Shown in pieces: positions 51,801-59,538 of a DNA stretch of 64,000 bases (position 1 is its first letter; the number at the start of each line of letters is the position of its first letter). Under the pieces are notes generated by a model. The model made no database searches. It was given only the letters and a program-made list of their open reading frames with translations, and was not told the DNA's origin. The stretch is from Ardenticatenaceae bacterium. GTDB lineage: Bacteria > Chloroflexota > Anaerolineae > Promineifilales > Promineifilaceae. Made by a program: the position numbers and the translations under genes. The stretch covers positions 1,488,001 through 1,552,000 of the forward strand of contig JACKCB010000001.1 of assembly GCA_020634235.1 (NCBI GenBank), read 5' to 3'.

Positions 51801-52469
51801 AGCCAACAACAATGTGATTCCCTGTAGTTCTCCCTGGCGGATAATGTTGGCCAACCATTGGTGGGTACGGTTATTTGCGTCTTCGGGCAGTAGCAGATCT
51901 CGTTCAAGAAGCCACTCGGAGGTGATGAAACTAAGTTGTTCGACGGTATCGATAACCCAGGTGATGCGACGTGTTTTCGTAACTTCGTGCAGTTCCTTCA
52001 GGAACATGTCGGCGGCTTCTTGTGCGGCAGCACGCACTTGCGCAAATTCTGCACCCCTTGCGGCAAGGCCTTGCATGCGTTCATAGGCCAAGTCGTAACG
52101 GAAGAAATCGACACCTTCCCGGCCGGGGCGCCGCAAACTGTCGCGCAAACGCCGAATGAACCTATCTCGTGCATGGAGACGAATATCAATGACATCAATC
52201 AGGTCTGACACAACGATCGCATCACCATTGACCCAGCCCTCACTCGCTGCTCGCTGGGGATCGACAAAATCTGGGTGACCGGTAAGCGCCAGGATCTCCT
52301 CCATGAAGCGTGTCTTGCCCATGCCGCCCGGAGAACGAATGAACACAATGTTAACAAGATCATCCTTAGCTAGCAGTGCCTGTCTAACTTGCGCCAGTTC
52401 CGCCTGCCGGCTGATCATCCGTCTTGTTTTGCGCGCTGCAGCAAACGGCGTAGGGTATTGTTCCATCAT
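48840..52469 (-). CDS. Large STAND-type P-loop ATPase with helical-repeat C-terminus
   Basis: 1209 residues. N-terminal NTPase: Walker A FIRSPGGMGKTRFMEE (near 46-57), Walker B RITWVIDTVEQLS, and a sensor-like LLLAGRGEEG. A helical and winged-helix-like middle follows. The C-terminal half holds TPR-like repeats (RAVVLNNLSRALSDLGRQ, FNTLALIYDDLGRHDDARRLAAKAIAYF, ALWQLGESLRHLAV). This is the ligand-sensing oligomerising switch architecture of STAND proteins such as MalT and NLR-like ATPases. No effector domain (nuclease, TIR, protease) is fused. ATG 52469 overlaps the previous stop (ATGA) and follows GGAGGCAGCACT. Base composition is more A/T-rich than the flanking genes. Confidence 0.85.
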   Translation of the reverse strand: MMEQYPTPFAAARKTRRMISRQAELAQVRQALLAKDDLVNIVFIRSPGGMGKTRFMEEILALTGHPDFVDPQRAASEGWVNGDAIVVSDLIDVIDIRLHARDRFIRRLRDSLRRPGREGVDFFRYDLAYERMQGLAARGAEFAQVRAAAQEAADMFLKELHEVTKTRRITWVIDTVEQLSFITSEWLLERDLLLPEDANNRTHQWLANIIRQGELQGITLLLAGRGEEGSQFFQNIQSAIRQARGGTTRYRLIDLQLQPFNQEETSVYFAQLAEEWQNGHQDQAVTSHRAQIAQQFRKIATQSGDAYKVLWLYTGGIPVRLALYAQLIVSQRTIPAELRWSFIRAAAEAKTNSPNNITPELLQIQWRIEEKFIDLLFRQPSDLESRILQLLVRTPRGLSAEQIHFMLDNPDKLAPDHWEPNLERLKLIAQTLKGMVDLYLVKRRSSWADFAPVIAEREQEAFTFRLGLQDEIYRIYADHMAPHVAPVPPQLRSIVDHFSEAECRRYEQNHKDEKADRAELFSRLQSWADSKHRRFVTLKQKYMEADERQLELQLIPDDPRSFRYKELGFVEIERRLAIKQASDTFEVERIVYALMLDPELNFNQEYIETGADSAKKTNQVEIDFWTQAEMWRIIHDPNVLRFVDFRSRDSARKRGETSLQVMQRTAAQEDVARWLKRFVLRGRYERAISFAAQVENAVLALPQNTQDDLNVFRSWNHTLAVGERQVWTCYARILAAQDIPDALQILDDTLHQLHLLLNHTVAETARTREDGHEELGFARDKASNTPAHPAEIRVRRLTSHAFNIFGYGAILLGRVRQAVSAYGNALDKIRGDKGMDFHRAVVLNNLSRALSDLGRQSAPVCLDGLNLRRQLAEEVPLAFSFNTLALIYDDLGRHDDARRLAAKAIAYFRQVGQQRGLGLALWQLGESLRHLAVQAETGQTLIATPDNLYSTADSQLKEALAIFTNFKEPVRLIQITIELGCLNRDRLRLTVKRRLSDSWSQGYYRESLAYFDRAISLARDMQGLMQYIVDAQVNEAFAHLYFNKLDTAINLANQVDSNVPKEYRITPTSLPNTDNMDDVWWFTQLSKLHSLRAQVAMEQFVIRAGEIGKSHEDIEKRHRAIAEDDTAREKLHDAAEAYALGLGYAELFSPRSPSITLLLENLYEKLKSFNQQELVAFREEAQGFAVKYPLLKGTALLQPYLHEFFGTPS

Positions 52470-53638
52470 AGTGCTGCCTCCAGACTCGTGCCATTTAATT
52501 TCGGAGATTGTGCTAAGTAGTCGCTGATCAGTCGATAAATGCCTTTGTCGGTGGTGTAACGCGCTGTACCTGACAGATGGGCGATGACGCCAGAACCAAA
52601 CAGCCTTTCCAAGTCCGGGTGGTTAACGTCAAGGCTCAGGGCATCGCGGAGCTCCCGTGCCGTCCAGTCTTCGGGCAGTAACTGAACGATCTTCTTAAGT
52701 ACTTCTGCGTCCGCAGGTTTAAGCCCGGCTCTGGTGATGATTTCTTGCACACATGAACTGAGATCAGTGGCGGTGAACCCGGCCGGGACCCTGATAGCGG
52801 CGTGAGAGAAAAGGCAGGTGTTGATTAACGGATTGGCCGAAGCATGGGGTGTAATCCGCTCAAGAATTGTCGCTGCCACTGTGCTGGTTTCCGATTCCAA
52901 TTGGTAGATAACTTTGGGATCAATATCATCTGGAAACAGGGCTCGGAGTTGAGCGCGTTTTTCCTCAGCATTTGCCTGCTGCAGCGCCTGCTCCAATATG
53001 CTTTTACGCCGGACGAGTTGGTCTACTTGCTCTTCAGGTTTCAGACTTGAAAGCAGAACCGTCTCCTCATTCCAACGCAGGTACGGATGGGTTAGCATGT
53101 ACTCATCCCGCCTGGCGAGAACTACCCGGGTACATGACTCCCCCAAGAACCCGGCGAAGATATGTTCTTGGAAGTAGTCTCGATTGCTGGGGTTACTCAT
53201 TTCATCAAAGCCGTCTATAAGGAGAACAATTACGGAGCCAGGCGGGCATTTCTCACAGAGTGCAGATATGAATGCCCGAAAACGTTCCGCAAATGGGCCA
53301 TTGGCAAGCTGCTGGATTTGGCAGCATTGCCCGGCTTCCTCAACTGCTGTGTCCAGCCATTCGTTCCGTCCGCCTGGGCTAGCCATTTCGGGCAGTTGTC
53401 TGCCTGACCTAGGGTGCAAGGCATTTACGCCTAAATCCATCCACAAGACCAAACAGTGATTTGTGTCATTGAGCTGGCGGTATAGATGAGCCAGAAACCA
53501 CGACTTACCAATCCCGGCCGGGCCTATCAACGAACGCAAACGAAACTCTGGCGACTGCTGCCGTACCCAACCTAATAGGTCCTCGAGAGGCTCCTCCCGG
53601 GGCACATATAACTCGGACCGAAACGCTTCCTTGATCAT
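52466..53638 (-). CDS. NACHT/STAND-like P-loop ATPase
   Basis: 390 residues from ATG 53638 (AGAGGACGCACA upstream; an ATG at 53671 has no ribosome site). Walker A IGPAGIGKSWFLAHL near residue 39-50; Walker B VIVLLIDGFDEMSNP, whose D-G-F-D-E form is typical of NACHT and NB-ARC ATPases; then a sensor-1 Arg (RVVLARRDEY). The C-terminal part (GLKPADAEVLKKIVQLLPEDWTARELRDALSL) looks like a winged helix. Its last codons overlap the start of the 1209-residue ATPase gene. Probably a signalling ATPase; no effector is fused. Confidence 0.83.
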   Translation of the reverse strand: MIKEAFRSELYVPREEPLEDLLGWVRQQSPEFRLRSLIGPAGIGKSWFLAHLYRQLNDTNHCLVLWMDLGVNALHPRSGRQLPEMASPGGRNEWLDTAVEEAGQCCQIQQLANGPFAERFRAFISALCEKCPPGSVIVLLIDGFDEMSNPSNRDYFQEHIFAGFLGESCTRVVLARRDEYMLTHPYLRWNEETVLLSSLKPEEQVDQLVRRKSILEQALQQANAEEKRAQLRALFPDDIDPKVIYQLESETSTVAATILERITPHASANPLINTCLFSHAAIRVPAGFTATDLSSCVQEIITRAGLKPADAEVLKKIVQLLPEDWTARELRDALSLDVNHPDLERLFGSGVIAHLSGTARYTTDKGIYRLISDYLAQSPKLNGTSLEAAL

Positions 53639-53670
53639 TGTGCGTCCTCTTAAACTGCTAAGGCGATCCA

Positions 53671-53889
53671 TTATTCTTCTGCCGATACTCCAAGATCTGA
53701 CAAGTGGCTCCCATCATTTTCGGGGATGCCGCAAACCGCTCCATCAAGAGTATAGTACAAAATTGACGGATTGTCAGATGTAACAGTTAGGAAGTCACAG
53801 CAGTCTTTGGTTAATAATGTTCGGTAAGCAGTAGGCCGCACAAGCAAAACAACGAACCGCTCATGGTTGGTTTGCGTGCATGTCTTCAA
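53671..53889 (-). CDS. Doubtful 72-codon ORF between two ATPase genes
   Basis: Open frame from TTG 53889 to a TAA at 53673-53671. It is cysteine-containing (KTCTQTNHERF, LTKDCCDFLTVTSD, DGAVCGIPENDG) and matches no family I know. The start codon is TTG and no good ribosome site precedes it. It fills the only gap between the two neighbouring ATPase genes, so a small protein is possible, but it may equally be non-coding leader. Confidence 0.3.
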   Translation of the reverse strand: MKTCTQTNHERFVVLLVRPTAYRTLLTKDCCDFLTVTSDNPSILYYTLDGAVCGIPENDGSHLSDLGVSAEE

Positions 53890-53931
53890 TTGGTGATAGG
53901 TTACCTGTCAACTTCGCTCAGGGCAGCCGGG

Positions 53932-55239
53932 TCAAATTGACAGAGAATCCGACTTAGCAAGCGCTTGCTCCCAGTCATCAGGTGTTATGAGTTCCTCAAA
54001 TAGGCCTGGCAAATAACGACGACTAACATACACATCAATTAACGTGTTTACGAGCTGCAAGAGCCGTCTTGGGGAGCCTTGTGCGGCGTTGAAGATGAGC
54101 TCATCTAGCGACTGGTCAAAATCCTTGCTGGCGAGGTCGTCTAGACCCACGCGACGCGATCCACCGGCACGAAACCGGGCCTCCCACAGTCGCCGCAAGG
54201 CTTCTCTGTTCCAGCCTAGAACCACGCCAAAAACGTGAATGTCATCGAACTGCTCCGGCTGGTTGCTCTGGAACTGATCCAGCGACTCCTTAAGAACCAA
54301 TGGCAGGAATAACTTGAGGCTTATTGACTGTTCAGCGAGGGTTGACACCTTCCTTAACAAAGGCATGAGCAGGGCGAGCATCTGCTCGGGTGAACTCTGT
54401 CGATTATCGATACCGTCAACCAAAACAAAAATGCGGTCAAACCCCCAAGATTTAACCGCATCAACGCATCTGTTCCAATCATTGGTGAATGTATTGCCAG
54501 GTGCTTCACGCACCTCAAGTGACTGCTGAAGCAGTTCACGTAATTTATCGTGTGGGTCAACGTGACGTACAGCAAATCGTTTGACAAAATGCCAATAGAC
54601 TTCCAGCCCGTCCCCATCTTCAAGCACAGGGTCGTAGGCTATTCGAGTTGCTAATCGCTTCAGATGAGGACCACCAGCCGTGATTAAGGAGGCCATTGCC
54701 CTTACCCGGCCGGGTGTCAATGCAGTTGTCCCCGGCTGAAACTGTTCCAAGATCTGCACAAAGGCATCAATTGCCATCTCCTTAGCCAGCAGTCGCCGGT
54801 GCTCAGCGAAAGACATTCCTCGCCTTGCGGAGGGCCCGAAGAGATAGCTGGTTACCAACGTCCCATCAGGTTCACGGCGACACCTGGCTTCCACAGCCAG
54901 GCGTAGGCTAGTCTTGCCCATGCCGTACTCGCCATAAATCAATCCCAACCCCGTTTGCCTTAACGCCTGCAGCAGAGAATCGCCGCCAATGGATAGCTGA
55001 GTTGGTGGCACGAAATACTGAAGCGATCGATTGTCTCCAATGGACTGGGGCCTATTGGTAAAGGCTAGTTCCTGTTCAGAAACAGGTAACTGAAAGGGAT
55101 CAAACTCAAGGCCTAACACCTTCAGGAACTGTTCGCGCGTGTAAGGCGAATCATTAGCAGGACGAATTCGGCCAGAATGGCTTTCCCCAGCCGTAGTGGG
55201 ATCTCCAGAAGAAGACGATCGGAAAGTGAATCGACGCAT
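53932..55239 (-). CDS. ORC/Cdc6-like AAA ATPase of the cassette
   Basis: 435 residues. A Ser/Gly-rich N-terminus is followed by an ExeA/ORC-like opening (LKVLGLEFDPFQLP). Then come Walker A GLIYGEYGMGKTSLRLAVE (P-loop 103-110), Walker B RIFVLVDGIDNRQSSPEQ, a sensor region SISLKLFLPLVLKES, and a C-terminal helical lid with SPRRLLQLVNTLIDVYVSRRYL. No effector domain is fused. It is preceded by a 229-bp gap carrying a pho-box-like repeat array and a TATACT element, the only sizeable gap inside the cassette. A separate promoter here is likely. Confidence 0.82.
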   Translation of the reverse strand: MRRFTFRSSSSGDPTTAGESHSGRIRPANDSPYTREQFLKVLGLEFDPFQLPVSEQELAFTNRPQSIGDNRSLQYFVPPTQLSIGGDSLLQALRQTGLGLIYGEYGMGKTSLRLAVEARCRREPDGTLVTSYLFGPSARRGMSFAEHRRLLAKEMAIDAFVQILEQFQPGTTALTPGRVRAMASLITAGGPHLKRLATRIAYDPVLEDGDGLEVYWHFVKRFAVRHVDPHDKLRELLQQSLEVREAPGNTFTNDWNRCVDAVKSWGFDRIFVLVDGIDNRQSSPEQMLALLMPLLRKVSTLAEQSISLKLFLPLVLKESLDQFQSNQPEQFDDIHVFGVVLGWNREALRRLWEARFRAGGSRRVGLDDLASKDFDQSLDELIFNAAQGSPRRLLQLVNTLIDVYVSRRYLPGLFEELITPDDWEQALAKSDSLSI

Positions 55240-55307
55240 GGATACAGGTTACCAAAATACCTTACGCAAGCTACTTTCGGCGGCGCAAAGTAGTTCCTGA
55301 CATGGAA

Positions 55308-55472
55308 CTGTCACGCACAGCCCGATTTGCGTAACGGCAGACACTGGACAAAGAAACGACCTAGCTAGCCTCTTAAGCAAAAGAAGTACTCGTAAGTATA
55401 GCTGTCAAGAGTCTCATGGGAAATCCCAGGGAGTAGCAGTTTGCTTGCATGAACCTGTCACAAACCTGTCAC
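55308..55472. promoter_or_regulatory. Pho-box-like tandem repeat with satellite half-sites
   Basis: CTGTCAC-AAAC-CTGTCAC at 55455-55472 is two perfect 7-bp direct repeats with a 4-bp spacer, the exact geometry of a PhoB box. Further same-orientation half-sites are CTGTCAA at 55402-55408, directly abutting a minus-strand -10-like TATACT (55400-55395), and CTGTCAC at 55308-55314. All lie within 165 bp upstream of the ORC/Cdc6-like ATPase gene. The upstream repeat overlaps the stop codon of the winged-helix ATPase gene. OmpR/PhoB-type winged helices bind such 11-bp-phased repeats. Confidence 0.55.
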
Positions 55473-56815
55473 CAGGGTTCTGCATAGTTCTGCAGAAGAT
55501 ACCCGCCTTCGCCACGGCGATTGATGATGTAAATAGGGTCGCTTGGAAAGGGCTCCAGCACCTTGCGCGTGCGGGAGGCAATGGAATGGACGTTGCCGGG
55601 GGAACCCGCCAAAATCCGCAGTTCATTGTCATCCCAATTAATGGGGTTTCCTCGACGTTGAAGCAAAAGCCTGACAAACTGAAAAGGCCTATCATCAAGG
55701 TGCATGAACTTCGGTCCGCGCCAGATGCCGTGAGCATCTTCGTCAACGGCAATCTTCATGTGCCTGGCGAAGTAAGCTCTCTGTACTTCCAAGGACCGAT
55801 CTTCCAATTGACCCGAACCCGACCTACCGTCCTTCCCATCCAAGTATAGAATAGTCTCGGCTAACGTAACCCACCCGGCCGGGGCCTGGTACCCGTACTC
55901 GCCTGCAATGACTTCGGCCATATCAGCGATGGTTCTTTCATCAGCCAATGAGTTCAAAGACATATGCTTCGCCCCGGCCGGAAGCGCCTGGCGGATCAGT
56001 CTGTCTGCAATGGCAATGCCCTGCTCAGTTTGCCAATTCAAGTGCAGCACACTTACCCTCCCACGAGTTCGTGCAACAAGTTGACCCCTCTCGATGGTCG
56101 GTGGTGGCACAGCTGCTACCAACGCAAAACCGGGCTGATGCATAATATCCAGCCAGTCGAAGAGCTCAGCCAGAGAATCAGCATACTGGTCATGATATCT
56201 GGTCTGCAGATCCAGGATGAACAGGACGCGTTGGAAGCCCAAAGCCTGAACCAGCCAGACCAGTTCTGCGATCTGTCCCTGAACATCCAGAGGATCGTTT
56301 TCATCTGGGAACAGGTCAGCAAATGGGACAGACTCAAATATGGTCCGCATGTCTTCGTCAAGACCATCCGTGAGGCGACGATAAGCTCGCCTTCCCCGCC
56401 GCGGCTTTTCAATCAGCCAACGCAGATACTCGCGTTGCATGCCCGACAAATCTCGGGCATGTTCCTTATTCTGAAGCAGAAAGTTCTGCAGTTCCAGACC
56501 GGCCGCGACCATCATCTGTGCCAGATGACTGTCTGTCTCACGTAGCCAAGCCTGTGGAGACCCTGGCCAACGTTCGGGAGGATAAGGCACAATGAAGGAA
56601 GCTTGGGCCTCGCGTCGTCGGAGGGCCGCGATGGCAACCGACTTGCCACTGCCGGGACCGCCAGTTACCAGACACCAATGTGGATAATCAGGGAGTAATC
56701 GATCGACATTGCTCGGCAAGTAGCAGTTATTCCACCAAAGTTCCTTTTCTTCGATGGACTGTTCATGTAATGGTCGGAAAGGCCAGGCGTCATAAGTCAA
56801 CTCTCTGCTCTCCAA
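55469..56815 (-). CDS. P-loop NTPase with C-terminal OmpR-type winged helix
   Basis: 448 residues. N-terminal NTPase with Walker A VTGGPGSGKSVAIAAL (52-59) and Walker B RVLFILDLQTRYHDQY, where the second acidic residue is replaced by Gln. The C-terminal about 90 residues match the OmpR/trans_reg_C winged helix: GPKFMHLDDRPFQFVRLLLQ, GNPINWDDNELRILAG, VHSIASRTRKVLEPFP, then the hairpin wing INRRGEGGYLLQ. So it is probably an ATP-switched DNA-binding regulator. ATG 56815 lies 26 bp inside the upstream gene. A pho-box-like repeat sits at its own stop codon, upstream of the next gene, a plausible target. Confidence 0.82.
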   Translation of the reverse strand: MESRELTYDAWPFRPLHEQSIEEKELWWNNCYLPSNVDRLLPDYPHWCLVTGGPGSGKSVAIAALRRREAQASFIVPYPPERWPGSPQAWLRETDSHLAQMMVAAGLELQNFLLQNKEHARDLSGMQREYLRWLIEKPRRGRRAYRRLTDGLDEDMRTIFESVPFADLFPDENDPLDVQGQIAELVWLVQALGFQRVLFILDLQTRYHDQYADSLAELFDWLDIMHQPGFALVAAVPPPTIERGQLVARTRGRVSVLHLNWQTEQGIAIADRLIRQALPAGAKHMSLNSLADERTIADMAEVIAGEYGYQAPAGWVTLAETILYLDGKDGRSGSGQLEDRSLEVQRAYFARHMKIAVDEDAHGIWRGPKFMHLDDRPFQFVRLLLQRRGNPINWDDNELRILAGSPGNVHSIASRTRKVLEPFPSDPIYIINRRGEGGYLLQNYAEPW

Positions 56816-59522
56816 TTGATAGTTGCGGTCGCTCTTCTCGGATTCTTAGGATCAATTCAGGAAGTCGGTCACGCCGCCTGAAATAGACTACCATGTCTCT
56901 GGCAAAATCACTAATGTTTCTGGTATCCGAGATCCTTTCATAGTTCTCCCCTAAGTAGAAACAAAGGGTATGCAACTCTTCTAGAGCGAAGTAGTTCTTC
57001 AGTATCTTGTGCAACACGTCGTCCGTGAGGTCGGCGGTTGCCTCCAGTGCTGAACTTGCGACTGTCTCTGCTTCTTCTTTCCCCGCACCAGAAAGCTCGG
57101 ATTCATCTGTGATCACTGTTAGGGCATGCTGTTCTATGTACGCCTTGGTGATTAATTCGCCAGGTGGCAATTGCGCAGTTACGCTATGCCAGTTTCTGAT
57201 AAACGTTCTTGGGCAATAGGTCTTACCACTTGGCGACAGGCAATGCGACACAAAGTAATCAAACGCACCCTCCTCAAAATGCTGCTGCAATGCCGGACGT
57301 GGACCAGCAAATGCCTTGTATCGCCACGTCAACATACGCTCAATTTGGGTGCGGCTCCACGTTAGCTGCCAGCCATTCACATGATACATTCTGGCCGCGA
57401 TCTGCTTCGCTTCGTCATCATCAGGTAGAAAAAGAACAGAAAAGAGGCCTTGCCTTTGCCAGGATAACAGAAGCGGCCCCAGTCCGTCTTGCAGCCAATT
57501 CGCACAATCATCTGAATTACTTGCATCCAGGACTAGAACAACTCGTGCAAAGCCCAGTGCTTGCGTCACTACCACTATGTCGCCGACCCAAGTAGTATCA
57601 TCTGCTTCAGGCAATGGACTGGCTGTTCTCACATCGTTGGCCAGAAGGTGCAATCTGACAACTTCATCATCCTTTTCGTTTGCAGGGGTCGTGGAAAAGG
57701 TCGAGTAGATCGCTGCTTGCTTCGCTTCAATACGCGCGCACAGTATCAGAGCCGTCTGGTCTGAGACGAGCAGATGGGCAAGCAATTGTCGTTGAGCCAG
57801 GGTCAACTGGCGCAGGTATATGGGATATGTCAAGATGAAATCCAACAAATGGGCCACCAGCCCAGCGCGTATTTCAGAAGGTTTTGGGTTCCCTGGCAAA
57901 TGGAGGGTGAAAACCTCCCGTTGAGCTGCGTAATAATGTAACCCGTGGGCCAAAGCAGTGCTGCCATTTCCTGACTCTGCAAAAACCAACGTGACACGAT
58001 CTACGCCGAACAACTCCCTAAACAAAGAATGTCCACCCCAGAACGCGCCGGACCGTCTTTCCCACAGGTTAAATAGATAGTGAAGATCGTCTTCTGCTCT
58101 TTCATAGGCGAATGGATCCTGCTTGCCTGGAATAGCCTGCAAGAATGGCGCTGACTCCTCAGGAAACTTCGCGGACCGCTGTGGCGGCTTGGGCCAATCG
58201 CGAATAGGCTGAAACTCAAAATTGTCTTTCTCCCAGGCCACTACTGACGTTTCAAGGTTAGCCAACCGATTCACCAACTCATTGTTTACGCCACTGGCTG
58301 GCAATAAGTGACGTGCTTTCTTCAGCGCAGCAAAGCATTTCTGAGACTGTTCGTCTTCTCGCTGCCTGGCAATCTCCCAGGCGCTAAGAAACGCTGTCAC
58401 GCATTCATTGTTCCATACCGCACATTCCTGGATAATAGACGCAATGTCATCGGGCTTGCATTCCAACTTCGCTAGCGAAAGTAATCTCTTGGCCATTCCC
58501 CGATCGTCTGGCTCCGTAGCCTTCCATTCGAGCTCTGATAGCTCGGTCAGTAGCTGTCCAACTCTAGACCAGTCTCCGACAGCCATGCCATAGCGCAGTT
58601 TTTGAACTAGCTGACTAGCAGCCTGCTTCTGTGCTTCTTGATGTTGAAGAAGTAACTGTCTCTTCTCCTCCTGTTGTCTGGCTTTTCTTTCCTTAACATA
58701 GTGTTGTGTTGCTTGTGCCAGCGCTGGAGCCAGGAAGGCAATTAGGAGAATCAGCGGGCTGGCTTGGTCCACTGTACTATTGACAAGGCTTCTCAGGCGG
58801 AGACCCCACGAACCTTCAACGGTAAGCGTGGTTTCTGTCTTGGCAACTGCGCCAGGGCGCGACACAATGGTTGTAAGCTGTTGTGTGACAATGAAATTGG
58901 CCAGTGGGCTGGAATTGGCCAGTGCTATGGTTTGCGTTAGGTGGCTTTGTGGTGAGACCGGCAAGATAGGCAGCGTGGGGGGTGTGGCGAATTGTAAATG
59001 ACTGTTGATGGGCAGAACCGTTGTTATCCCCACAGTCTGTGTTATTTCGCTGCGATTTGCTATATCTATCTGCACCAGTACTGGATGACCATTGGCCAAG
59101 ATCCCACCAGGATGGGAAACAGTAACGTAAATGTCCTGCTCGTGTAACACAACCGCTGTGACCTGTGCTTCATATGCTGGTTGCCACCAGAAACTGACAA
59201 TTGCCCATAGGACAAGTGCTGCTCCCAGTACACAAGTCATTATTAGCGCAGTCAAAGTTAGGGAATGTTCTACTAGCCACTCGACTCTTGGACTTCGCTC
59301 AGTTGTTGGTGGGGTGACGTGCAGGATAGCACATATCAACGTTGTTGAAAGAAAGAGCCCCGCCTGTTTTGTCATAACAGGAAAAATGAACGTGGTGCAG
59401 ATCAGTCCCAATAGAGCCGCTATCTCAACAGCTAACACCAAACCATCATGCGCCCCGAACCCATCGACTAAGTGGGCATTGTGTTTGACTCGATGATTGT
59501 TTTCTGACGGCTGATCTTGCAT
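56790..59522 (-). CDS. Membrane-anchored inactive-P-loop protein with EAD-like C-terminus
   Basis: 910 residues from ATG 59522 (AGAAGGGGTG upstream; ATG 59561 overlaps the preceding ORF). Three N-terminal transmembrane segments within residues 28-113, an about 130-residue beta-rich extracytoplasmic domain with CARDB-like character (VLVQIDIANRSEITQTVGI), a fourth transmembrane segment near 257-275, then a Gln/Glu-rich coiled coil. An NTPase-like domain near 505-720 follows. Its P-loop reads VFAESGNGSTALAHG, lacking the Walker A lysine; Walker B is VVLVLDASNSDD. The last about 75 residues (LHTLCFYLGENYERISD, DFARDMVVYFRRRDRLPELI) match effector-associated domains, adaptor modules of bacterial NTP-dependent conflict systems. 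Confidence 0.78.
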   Translation of the reverse strand: MQDQPSENNHRVKHNAHLVDGFGAHDGLVLAVEIAALLGLICTTFIFPVMTKQAGLFLSTTLICAILHVTPPTTERSPRVEWLVEHSLTLTALIMTCVLGAALVLWAIVSFWWQPAYEAQVTAVVLHEQDIYVTVSHPGGILANGHPVLVQIDIANRSEITQTVGITTVLPINSHLQFATPPTLPILPVSPQSHLTQTIALANSSPLANFIVTQQLTTIVSRPGAVAKTETTLTVEGSWGLRLRSLVNSTVDQASPLILLIAFLAPALAQATQHYVKERKARQQEEKRQLLLQHQEAQKQAASQLVQKLRYGMAVGDWSRVGQLLTELSELEWKATEPDDRGMAKRLLSLAKLECKPDDIASIIQECAVWNNECVTAFLSAWEIARQREDEQSQKCFAALKKARHLLPASGVNNELVNRLANLETSVVAWEKDNFEFQPIRDWPKPPQRSAKFPEESAPFLQAIPGKQDPFAYERAEDDLHYLFNLWERRSGAFWGGHSLFRELFGVDRVTLVFAESGNGSTALAHGLHYYAAQREVFTLHLPGNPKPSEIRAGLVAHLLDFILTYPIYLRQLTLAQRQLLAHLLVSDQTALILCARIEAKQAAIYSTFSTTPANEKDDEVVRLHLLANDVRTASPLPEADDTTWVGDIVVVTQALGFARVVLVLDASNSDDCANWLQDGLGPLLLSWQRQGLFSVLFLPDDDEAKQIAARMYHVNGWQLTWSRTQIERMLTWRYKAFAGPRPALQQHFEEGAFDYFVSHCLSPSGKTYCPRTFIRNWHSVTAQLPPGELITKAYIEQHALTVITDESELSGAGKEEAETVASSALEATADLTDDVLHKILKNYFALEELHTLCFYLGENYERISDTRNISDFARDMVVYFRRRDRLPELILRIREERPQLSIGEQRVDL

Positions 59523-59538
59523 AGATGCAACACCCCTT

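Noticed and set aside
48840..52469. Known defence system assignment (Avs, CBASS, Thoeris, Lamassu) for the STAND ATPase
   Set aside because: No TIR, nuclease, protease, cyclase or SMC-like domain is visible, and the neighbouring genes do not match those systems.
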